This document shows, piece by piece, positions 8,074-19,713 of a DNA stretch of 20,977 nt; the stretch's first letter is position 1; each line of letters begins with the position of its first letter. The DNA comes from Spirogloea muscicola (lineage: Eukaryota > Streptophyta > Zygnematophyceae > Spirogloeales > Spirogloeaceae), in NCBI GenBank assembly GCA_009602725.1, contig WELB01000458.1:1-20977 (forward strand), read 5' to 3'. The translations under genes were made by a program, and so were the position numbers. The notes under the pieces were generated by a model. The model made no database searches. It saw only the letters and a list, made by a program, of their open reading frames with translations, and was not told where the DNA came from.

Positions 8074-8262
8074 GCTCGCCCATTGAGGATAGGGGCTGGA
8101 AAAGCCAGCCCAAAAGAGAATGAACGAAGTAAGAGAAGGGGGGCCAGAGGAAGCGCTAAGAAAACAAAGCACACAAAGAAAGAAAGCAGCTGCAAATCAC
8201 TCAGTAACCCCTGCTAAGCAGCCGCAAATCAGAGAGGCTAGGGTCCTGAAAGTGGGTCCTAG
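8074..8262 (+). repeat. mosaic block A, copy 1
   Basis: Runs from GGCTCGCCCATTGAGGATAG through the stem-loop at 8093-8111 and AGCGCTAAGAAAA to AGTGGGTCC. It is a direct repeat of 8673-8860 at about 80% identity by eye. It lies immediately after block R, and the same R-A pairing does not recur in this orientation. Confidence 0.8.
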
Positions 8263-8534
8263 ACGAGAAATAGCTCTCCCAATGTCTGGCGGAGGCCCTC
8301 CGCTACCCCCTAGGCCGGGATCCAGACAAGAAAGAAGCAAGCTCTTCCAGCCCCTCTTCTCTATGGGCGAGCCCTTTCTTCTTCCAATGTAAGGCAATGG
8401 CTGTAAGACGAAGAAAGAGTCCTCCAGAGGAAATGACGCTTCCAGTAGAGGGCGATGGCTGTGTGAGGCCAGCCCAAAGGAAAGAGTCAGTGGCGCGTGG
8501 ATTGAATCGAAGTAGCGGCGAACGGGGGAAGAAG

Positions 8535-8570
8535 TGGTACTCCACGTGGTACTCCACGTACTCCACAAAG
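8535..8570. repeat. short tandem repeat of a 12-bp word
   Basis: GTGGTACTCCAC occurs twice in succession, followed by the shortened GTACTCCAC, with a diverged GTGGCACTCCC after an AAAGAA spacer. The unit is itself partly self-complementary (GTGG with CCAC). Confidence 0.8.
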
Positions 8571-8672
8571 AAGTGGCACTCCCAATGGGGGCAAGGGCTG
8601 CGAAAAGCCAGCCCAAAAAGAATTCACAAAGGTTCAGAGGGGCCTAAGAGCGGTGAGCAGCTACAAAGAAAG

Positions 8673-8896
8673 AGCTCGCCCATTGAGGATAGGGGCTGGA
8701 ACAGCCAGCCCAATAAAGAATGGACAAAGTACGAGAAGGGAGCCAGGGGAAGCGCTAAGAAAAACAAGCACAAGACAAAACAAAGCAGCTACGAATGACT
8801 CAGTAATTCCTGCTGAGCAAGCCGCAGATCGGAGATGCTAGGGTCCTGGAAGTGGGTCCCCTGGACAGAGCCAGAGGCAGCAGCTAGGGCTCTTCC
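8673..8896 (+). repeat. left arm of a 225-bp inverted repeat (block A, copy 2)
   Basis: GCTCGCCCATTGAGGATAG through GCTCTTCCGGCAC. Its reverse complement, with about 10% mismatch by eye, is at 9147-9369. The arms are separated by about 250 bp that contain block R copy 2, so the locus can fold into one long stem-loop. Confidence 0.85.
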
Positions 8897-8935
8897 GGCA
8901 CAAAGGGGCCTGAGGATGCTAAGTGGAGAAGTGGA

Positions 8936-9090
8936 ACGGGGGAGGTGTTCACCGGGGGCGCGGCAAGGTGTGGGGCTCGACAGGCCGCCTTAACGGCAAC
9001 CTTACCGAGAAGCTTCGAGGGCGGGCCGGTGGCACGTCTGGCGGAATTTCTCCGCTGCCCCCTGGGCCCGTGGCGCCCAAGACGACAAAT
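8936..9090 (+). repeat. mosaic block R, copy 2
   Basis: This is the loop segment of the inverted repeat and a direct repeat of 7924-8062. It differs by substitutions and small insertions, for example CTTAACGGCAACCTTACCGA in place of CTCCTACCAAGA. Confidence 0.8.
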
Positions 9091-9146
9091 AAGTATGAAA
9101 TCGCTCTTCTAATGTAAGGCATCGGCTGTCAGAGGCCAGCCCAGAA

Positions 9147-9369
9147 CCACCTTCGTGCCGGCAGAGCCCTCGCTGCTGCCTCTGGCTCTGGCCAGGGGAC
9201 CCACTTCCAGGAGCCCAGCATCTCTGATCTGCGGCTGCTTAGCAGGGGTTACTGAGTGTCTCGTAGCAGCTTTGTTTCTGTTACTTAGCGCTTCCCCTGG
9301 CCCCCTTCTCGTACTCTGTTCATTCTTTTTCGGGCTGGTTATTCCAGCCCCTATTCTCAATGGGCGAGC
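9147..9369 (-). repeat. right arm of the 225-bp inverted repeat (block A, copy 3)
   Basis: Reverse complement of 8673-8896, including CCTCTGGCTCTG, GGGACCCACTTCC, TTAGCGCTTCCCCTGG and the hairpin at 9332-9350 followed by TCAATGGGCGAGC. The copies diverge outside this interval. Confidence 0.85.
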
Positions 9370-9451
9370 ACTTTCTTCTCCAGAAAGAGAGAATTGCTCT
9401 CAGAGAGAAGAAAAGCGCGGCCGAATTGACTCTTAGAGAGAAGAAAAGCTT

Positions 9452-9516
9452 CGTGTATTTGAAACAATCGAAGGCCAGTATGGCCAAGTACAAAGGTAAG
9501 CACATCTTATGACGTA
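9452..9516. repeat. 65-bp direct repeat, copy 2
   Basis: Second copy of the element at 7405-7469. Just upstream, at 9391-9449, is a short tandem of AGAGAGAAGAAAAG (two copies). Just downstream, at 9529-9549, TAGCAGCT and AGCTGCTA form an 8-bp stem with a 5-base loop. Confidence 0.75.
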
Positions 9517-10060
9517 GCAGCTAGCATCTAGCAGCTACTGGAGCTGCTAGTGGAGTGAGGCAGCAGCTGTGCCTGGAGGAATGGAGGGGTTGGGGGGGGA
9601 GTCCTTCCTCGGCATCTCATTCTTCGGCTTTGGACATTGTCCATTCATTTTGGGCTGGCTTTGCCAGCCCCTCTTTCTCTATGGGCGAGCCTTCTTCTTT
9701 CTTTATGGGCGAGCCTTCTTCCGGCTAGACCCTGAGGCAGCAGCCATAGCCATAGCGCGGCCGGCACGCGTGTGGACTGCGTGAGCCAGAGCCAGAAATT
9801 CTTCTTTTCTGGGCTCGCTTTTCCAGCCCCTCTCCTCAATGGGCGAGCGCTTCTTCTCTTCTCGAAATGGAGGGATGAACGAGGAGAGAGCACCCATGTG
9901 ACAGCCCCGTGGCTTTCCCAAGACCCCCGATAGGCTCATAGAGGCTCCTGAGCCCTGGGCGTCTTTCTCGCCTCTGTAGTCTGCACAGCCGCTCTGATCA
10001 TATATCAGGCCCCTTCGAGGATGTTTTATACTTTCTCCCGGGCTGGCCGATCACAGCCAT

Positions 10061-10784
10061 CGCCCATTACTGGAAGAATCTTCCTTCCCGCGGGAGAGCT
10101 CCGCAGAGCCCCTGGCGGGCCCAAAGCGCCACCCACGTCCGGAGCTGGCCCGACATAAGGCCGCTTTCGCAGCTCAGGCTCTCCATCACTCAACACAACT
10201 CCGCTCGCCTCAGGCCGGCCGCCGAGCGACCGAGACAGAGCTGCGCCCTTCCGTACCCCTGCCCTCGCTTGGGCCAGCGCTGAGGCTGCAGCGAGCACGA
10301 GAGGACTTCCTTTCCCACAAGTGACTACTGTGATGTTGTGAGCCATCAACTTATGAGGTGAGGATTACCTGAGAATAGTTGCCTAGGACCTTGTGTAAGT
10401 CTATCCTCACAGCTCTGATAACCTTGGAGCTCTAAGTCATGGGCCGCCCTGGGAGCAGTCATTGTATCAGCAACACTCGTTTGCCCCTAGAAAGACCAAA
10501 AAGGAAAGGTGCACTTTGAGGCAAGACATGTCAATGCACGCCTGCCCTCCTCCTCTGTGTCAACTGTCAACATTGTGATACACACACTGCACAATCAGTC
10601 TGATCATGTGGAAGTACTTGATTCAGCTATGAGTATCACTCTCATTTTGTGGACTAACTCCACCTTGGTCGTCTCCACCTCTGCATCACTTGGGCTTGTT
10701 TCGACGTGTGGTAAAGAAATTTGGCGACAAGCGAGCATGCGGGAGTCTGCTTAGTTTGCAAAGTACTGGAATCCCGTCAACCAG
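10061..10784. other. GC-rich tail of the repeat region, then upstream region of the NAC-like gene
   Basis: 10061-10330 is GC-rich and contains no recognisable protein. A 107-codon minus frame here runs across the 19-bp repeat and looks spurious. From about 10480 the composition matches the gene downstream. The first exon(s) and start codon of the NAC-like gene must lie here, because its first recognisable exon has no in-frame ATG. Several ATGs between 10530 and 10740 are possible and I cannot choose among them. Confidence 0.45.
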
Positions 10785-13441
10785 GCTTCGAGGGGGAGCG
10801 AGTACCAGGCATTCGGCTTGTATACACTGATGCTGAGATGATCCAACACCTGGCTGAGAGGACTGACTTGCCAAGCATTCACCAAACAGCATGGTTCTTG
10901 CAGCTCTTGCTACTCATCCCGTTCAAGAATGTCTACGAGCGGCCCCCTTGGCAGCTGCCAGGTCTTAGCACCACATGCTACAACCACTATTGGTGCTAAT
11001 TGCATGGCTCAGACTCGATAGCATGGGCATTGCTACTCCTGTCACAATAGTTACTTGTGCCTCGCCATTCAGCGGTTGCACTACTCATGCTCTGCTTCTT
11101 TTGTGCCTTTCTTACAAATACGTCCTCAGCTTGTACCATTGATTGTCGTGTGCCAATAGCCAGTGTGCTTGTGTGTGGCACATCATCCTGTCCTCCTCAT
11201 GCAAAGCCATCTGGCTTGGAACGCGCAGCCGAAGATTGTCGGGGAGATCATGACTTCATCTACCTGAGTCCGTCTCCAATTGCAAAGTGGGGCATGAAGA
11301 GCGAGCGAGCGAGCGAGTCAGATCGTTCCGCAGGACGTGGCCGCTGGAAGAACGCGGGAGGTACAGCGGTTGTGGTGGAGTCTGCTGGAGCGACAGGCAC
11401 AAGGAGAACCTACTATTACTTGTCGGAAGGGAATTCCCAGACTGATCAGCCAGTGCATGCATGGAAGAGTGACTGGATGAGGCAAAAATGGACAATGTAC
11501 GAGTTTGAGTTGATGAGGAAGAAGTCAGCACCAAATGGAGTATGTCCCTTTCCTCTGATGCTCGATCCGGTTGGTGTGACATGGGTCCGATCGACTTACA
11601 TATAAGCATAGAAGCCCATTCCTTGCTTTCAGTGAGTAACTATTTAAGTTCTCTCCCTTCTTTCTTTCTACTTTAAGTCCAAGCTGTCCTTGAGCCACTG
11701 ATATGTCCTTTTCCACATCGAGCCTTCTTGTTCGTGTTTGTGTGGTTCTATATGCTTCTAACTACTGCGGGTCTTGTATACAATTGCGAATCAGAGACGC
11801 TCTTCTCGGTCAGGAATGGTAGGGTAGCAGCATCGTGATCAAAGCCTGTTGTGCTCGACTTACTGTCACTGCTGTTGCTACAGATTCATGTCTTCATAGT
11901 CAAGGCTTACTTGCTACATCCAGCCTCTAATTCCTGGTGGGCCTTGCTGGCGATCTACAGGCGACTTATATCCTGTGCAAAATATGCGCAAAGGTAGCCC
12001 ATCCGCCAATGCTGCAGGCAAGCTTCCCCGACGACGCACTGCTGCTGAATAGGACACTTCCAGAGCACGTGAGCGCGGCACAGTTCGGGAATAAGTCAGA
12101 GAAACGGTGCCTAAAAGGCAAATCAAAGTCCAGACCAAGAAGCAATGCAGGTGCGGAGTCATCTTCTGCAGCTGCACGACGAGCCTTGGTCAAGTGGTCT
12201 GATACGGATCACGAGTTACAAAGAGAAGCAGCGGCTGGAATGCAGGACGTGAACTTGGTAAGACCTGTACTCCATGTTCAAGGTTGCTGAGGTTCATGGA
12301 GTTCTAATTCATCGTGTTGTGTGTCGGCATGCGTCTGTAGCTGCAGACGTAAACTGTGCGTTTGAGGCTCTTGATGGGTTAGATACCTGACTTTATCTAA
12401 GTTCATGGGACTTATTGACCTTACAAGTGCAGAAGCTATGTGTGACGAAGCTTGGAAGACTGTATATGTGATTGCCACATGTGCTTGATGAAAAGCAGGG
12501 TCAAGTTTCCTTGTCTTCGACGATGCCCCAAACTGCGCTGATTGCTCTAATCAAAGAAGAGAATGTCAGTGACAGCGCGAAAAATATGGGTCGCAGCCAC
12601 CCGGCTGCTAGCTTACAAAGCTCTGCGACAGAGGTAAGAGGTTCTTGCCCCACAGCTTCTTCTAGCAGTTGCCACCCTGTTCATAGACTTTCATAAGCTT
12701 GCAAGCGACTGTGCCTCTCACTTTTGATATCTATATAGCTGTGGGCTCCCAGTGGTACAGCATTGACATTGAAGAAGGGATGCTGTCTGGCACAAACAAT
12801 CCCACTAATGCTGCTTGTTATGCACATCAGTCTGTGTCAAGGTGGACCGTACATGAAGCTCCTACTGTTTGTGATGGCATGAAGCATGCTGCACTTTGAC
12901 AAATAAATAACTTTGATAGTAACAAGAGTGGTTATACTGGCCAGGAGCCAATGTCTCACGAGGAACCTGTATCCATGAGTGAGGACATAAGTCCTGATGG
13001 CGAGACTGCACCTCAGGTAGGTTCAAAGGCACACACATGAAGGGCATGCTTTCATAGCCATTCTTGGTACAGGCTGTCTACTGCACATTCTATACAGCTT
13101 GCAAGCGCATTTTAGCCTCTAGAGGTTGTACTTAGACTGTGAGATTTGGCAATCCAGTAATACACATAAGTGGCATATGGAGCGATCTGTGTGACATGTG
13201 TGCCGACATACAAGCTCAAAGACAGTCGACAAGGGGAACAGATTGACACTGATGTTGGCCACCCAGTCAGCAGGTGAACATCAACAACTTGCAGGCTGCA
13301 AATAGAGATCCTGCAGAAGGCAGTGAGGAGCACAGCGATGAAGAGTTGAAGGCACTCAGAGCATCAATAGCGACTGATTACTATGACCTTGAATATTATC
13401 TGATGGACTCAGGTCAAGCATCAGAGCTACAAGCTCCATAA
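10785..13441 (+). CDS. NAC-like transcription factor gene, spliced (start unresolved)
   Basis: Proposed exons: about 10785-10961, 11229-11539, 11961-12257, 12402-12461, 12499-12633, about 12751-12833, 12945-13016 and 13295-13441 (stop TAA). The first two join in phase at CTGCCAG/GTCTTA and GCGCAG/CC. They carry NAC subdomains A-D in order: A, PGIRLVYTDAEMIQHL; B, NVYERPPWQLP; C, FIYLSPSP then GRWKNAGG; D, GTRRTYYYL then KSDWMRQKWTMYEFEL. NAC domains dimerise and bind DNA in the nucleus, and the GxWK and WxMHEYxL-like signatures are the family hallmark. All later introns sit between codons (phase 0), which chance frames would not do. Exon 3 holds CKIC and a basic patch (KGKSKSRPRS); the final exons are acidic (SEEHSDEELKAL), as in activation regions. 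The match is divergent and exon 6 and the start are uncertain. A truncated duplicate lies at 6461-7212. Confidence 0.6.
11299..11317 (+). repeat. GAGC tetranucleotide microsatellite inside a coding exon
   Basis: Nearly five units of GAGC fall in the NAC subdomain C exon, encoding the KSERASES stretch between the SP and GRWK motifs. That spacer is about five residues longer than usual in NAC domains. The repeat unit is not a multiple of three, so unit gain or loss would shift the frame. Confidence 0.85.
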
Positions 13442-13477
13442 TGTATCATATAGCCAATGTAGGCCAGTTGCAGAATC

Positions 13478-13482
13478 TGTAA
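13478..13482 (+). promoter_or_regulatory. candidate TGTAA polyadenylation signal
   Basis: TGTAA, the usual chlorophyte polyadenylation word, lies 37 bases after the proposed NAC-like stop codon. A 5-base match is weak alone and the position is its only support; a second TGTAA occurs near 13580. If the organism is not a chlorophyte the word means little. Confidence 0.3.
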
Positions 13483-13506
13483 TCTAACAAACCTTATACG
13501 TGCGCC

Positions 13507-13707
13507 TTGAGATTCAAAATGGAGGACAACAGTCCCAGTACAGAGGCAATGCTTCAACTGGCATCTGCTGATATAGCAGATTGTAAAATTAAGCTCACAT
13601 TGAGGCTCCACCTACTAGAAGAAGAGATCCAGCACGTACAAATGCTGCAATCTGCTGTCCTTGCTTTTGGAACACTGTCTGATGGCAAACTGTTCATACT
13701 TGTATAA
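13507..13707 (+). other. unassigned ORF with coiled-coil-like composition
   Basis: From ATG at 13519 to TAA at 13705-13707 (62 codons), with leucines spaced at heptad-like intervals (LTLRLHLLEEEIQHVQML). It begins shortly after the NAC-like stop codon and could be an alternative last exon of that gene, but no donor-acceptor pair in the right phase links them. No family recognised. Confidence 0.25.
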
Positions 13708-13828
13708 GCGACAAGCATTTCCGATGTCTAGATCTTTGTACTACAGATTCCGTGTGAGAAGAAGCACAGATAATCTGTCACCTCTAACCAGCTCGTCACA
13801 GCAATTGAAAACCAGAAAAGCGCTGAAG

Positions 13829-13930
13829 CACACTGCGACTCAAGTGACCACTAGGCACTCAGCGAGGTAGCCACAGACTGCTTACAGAAAGCCTTGTGCA
13901 TTCCTTAGGGCTGGCCTCTCACAGCCACTG
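13829..13930. repeat. dispersed repeat, copy 2 (direct repeat of 2126-2225)
   Basis: Shares CGACTCAAGTG, CCACTAGGCA, CCACAGACTGCTTACAGA and GCCTCTCACAGCC with 2126-2225, in the same order and orientation. The two copies are 11.7 kb apart. Confidence 0.8.
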
Positions 13931-15349
13931 CCATACACTGAAACACCATTCTGCATATACACAAAGCCGGCTATGAAGCGCAGCGACGGGCTGCAGCAAC
14001 GGTCAGCAGGCAGCAGCAGGGCTTTGCCTCTCTTTCTCTCTCTCTCTCTTATTTGAAAGCGCTGTTTGTTCTGTCTTTCTCCGTCCAGCAATTCAAAGAA
14101 AACGGCTTATACATTGACAGTACTGGCTGTCAGAGGCCAGCCCAAAGGAGTGGACAAGGTCTGAGAGGGCCGGATGGCGCAGAAAGCAGGATACTAGTCT
14201 CTAAGACGTCAGCAGATGGGCTCTTGATAACCTCTGGTCAGCGAGTGCAAGTCAGAACAAAGTAGAGGGCAGAAAGCGTCGCCCTGACGAAATCCGGAGC
14301 CATGCAAAGGGATTGCTTTGCAATGCCAAGCAGGTCTCGGCCTTACAGCAGCCTCTGGCTTGCGCAGCGGGGCTGCTCTTTCTCCCCTCAGCTCATCTGA
14401 CTTACCTGTTTGCTACAACGGGGTGCACTAAGAGCGCCCTGGTTGCCTAGCCTGTGGCCCCGCTATACAATCATGAACACCCTCTGTATGCACCTGGCTG
14501 GCATTTACAGCCGCTCTTTTAATATTTAAGATATTGAATATACATGCGCTCAGCAGCCGCAGTCTTCTTCTTCGAGACGAGCTGACTGACCACCATTGAC
14601 GGCTTTTGGGATCCCAGCCGGTTGACTTCGCCCTGCTTGAATACGGGCAGGCACCAGTGAGGCATCTCGCTGAGCCCGCCTGAGTGTGCCATCAGTGAGA
14701 ACGGCCCTCCCACGGAATCTGGAACCTGTCCAAAAGTTTGCGAGAGGAGGATATGGCATCTGCATTAGCGTCGGCAATCGCAGGGAATATGGCTATGACA
14801 CCAGCAGGCAGTGAGTGCCCTGCAGGCAAAAAGAGAAGAAAAGGAAGAAAAAGAAGCAAAAGCAGTACAACGTCCTAAGCAACCCTCTCTTGGAAAAACT
14901 CAATGCATTAGTCCAATTGAGCTCTAAGACGTTACATGGAGTTGCTAAACAGTGATGACTGTGGCTGCTTATCTAAGTGAAGATGTGTACTGGCATAGAA
15001 ATTCGCCCCAGTCTTTGAGCAATGACCACTTTCACAGAGCCCCTAAAGATCAATCAAATTTCCCCTCACAACAATTGAGTGCTTCAACAACAAAAAATGT
15101 AAAACAATAATACAACGCAGTCAGAAGATTCTCAGAGCGAGCTCCAGAGCTGGACAGCTTGTTGTCAATCATGGCCTCAAAAGGACAGCAATCAAAGGAC
15201 ATTAGAGACCTTCTATGCGAATTGGAGGGTCGAATTAGTCAAAGTAAGATTGGAATGAGAGGTAGGGTGGATGAGCAAAAAGCGTTGCCAAGTAACAGCG
15301 GCCATCAAGGTACCTACAGAGTGCTTCCAGGCCAGTCGGCCTTCCTCTG

Positions 15350-19086
<3,737 letters not shown>

Positions 19087-19455
19087 CTGCATACCAGGCC
19101 TGCGTCAGCAGTAATCAGGTCCCAGCAATTCGGCGTCAGCTTTTGGTGTTGAGGTTTACGTGCCTCCTGTTGCAGGAGTCACATTCAATACATATCCCTT
19201 GCTTGACAGATTGGATACTATGCGCACAGCCTGAGATCAGTAACTCGGTCCCTCAGGCACAGTACCCAATCTCCATGACCTCGCTCACAGAGTAGTCTCG
19301 TCAATATTGTGCAGGGTCTGGCTTCACTATGTGCCTTTCCCTTGCTCTAATGAACTGGACTGTGAGTGGAGAAAGACGGCTAGATACCAGGCAGCCAAGG
19401 AGCTCTGCCCGTGCCATGCAGGTGCTAAAGCTCAGTACCTCCAGTTGGGGTCTGA
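19087..19455. other. CDPK intron or upstream sequence, no exon found
   Basis: An acceptor (ATGCAG) at 19087-19092 marks the start of the first visible CDPK exon. I looked in all minus frames for the preceding kinase segment (a conserved HLxGHPNVVxL-type motif) and for the glycine loop and found neither. The stretch carries no other recognisable gene. Confidence 0.6.
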
Positions 19456-19713
19456 TTAGGCTAAAGATAACTGCATTGGGTGGATAACACTGTCTTGGCC
19501 GTTTGTGGCGGTTTTGATTTTTACCATACTGCCAGCAATATCGGCCGTGCTCAACTGCAGTTGTTTAGCAAAGCGATTGCTGATAAGGACTGGCTGGGCA
19601 TCTGTGCCCAAGAGGACCGCAGCCGGTGTTGCTGATTGTTTATTGGTTGCCACGGTAACGACACCCTCGGTATCAGAGTTATTGATGTTCCAAGCAGTGA
19701 AGTAATCCCTCAT
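19456..19713 (-). pseudogene. retropepsin-like protease, active site lost
   Basis: The segment PAAVLLGTDAQPVLISNRFAKQLQL has the shape of a gypsy protease active-site region. There the consensus is an Asp-Thr/Ser-Gly-Ala followed by QPVxI and a short helix. Here the triplet reads Gly-Thr-Asp (19600-19608). The catalytic Asp and the following Gly have each changed, so the enzyme would be dead. The frame ends in a stop at 19456. Confidence 0.7.

Larger units (their letters stand above)
7924..10060. repeat. non-coding mosaic of shuffled hairpin repeats
   Basis: About 2.1 kb with no recognisable gene, built from a few block types repeated in both orientations. Block R (GCTCGACAGGCCGC, then CTTCGAGGGCGGG) is at 7924-8062 and 8936-9090. 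Block A (GGGCTGG hairpin to GGGTCC) is at 8074-8262, at 8673-8896, and inverted at 9147-9369. Short GGCGGAGGCCCTCCGC-type hairpins occur near 8020, 8290 and 9040. Isolated hairpin units lie at 9652-9670 and 9811-9829. Such palindrome-studded, gene-free mosaics are typical of organelle intergenic DNA in some green algae and of non-autonomous foldback elements. The sequence alone does not choose between them. Confidence 0.75.
2204..14512. repeat. dispersed 19-bp hairpin motif, 7 copies
   Basis: Consensus GGCTGTGAGAGGCCAGCCC or its reverse complement, able to form a 5-bp GGCTG/CAGCC stem. Copies: 2204-2222 (-), 8457-8475 (+), 9124-9142 (+), 10040-10058 (-), 13908-13926 (-), 14125-14143 (+) and a diverged one at 14496-14512. 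The palindrome at 2055-2086 is a fused pair. The upstream flank often reads GGGCGATGGCTGT and the downstream flank CAAAGGA, so the repeat unit is longer, about 40 bp. Confidence 0.8.
13442..15349. other. intergenic region between convergent genes: repeats, no clear gene
   Basis: Holds the dispersed repeat at 13829-13930, 19-bp motif copies at 13908, 14125 and 14496, a CT microsatellite at about 14030-14050, and A-rich sequence near 14825-14860 and 15080-15110. A minus-strand frame at 14550-14730 (SRFRGRAVLTDGTLRR...) ends in CGC after an acceptor-like CAG and is discussed as a finding. Nothing else looks coding. Both neighbouring genes end into this region. Confidence 0.5.

Noticed and set aside
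8505-8530. Resemblance to a 23S rRNA word (GTAGCGGCGAACGGGGG)
   Set aside because: The match is confined to about 17 bases with no flanking rRNA sequence, so a fragment cannot be claimed.
11057-11206. Signal-peptide-like N-terminus (LLMLCFFCAFL...) in front of the NAC-like exon
   Set aside because: It is upstream of the acceptor that restores NAC subdomain order, so it is most likely intron read in frame.
11994-12017. 24-nt intron (GTAGCC to CTGCAG) splitting exon 3
   Set aside because: It is too short for spliceosomal removal, and it is itself in frame without a stop, so the exon is read through.
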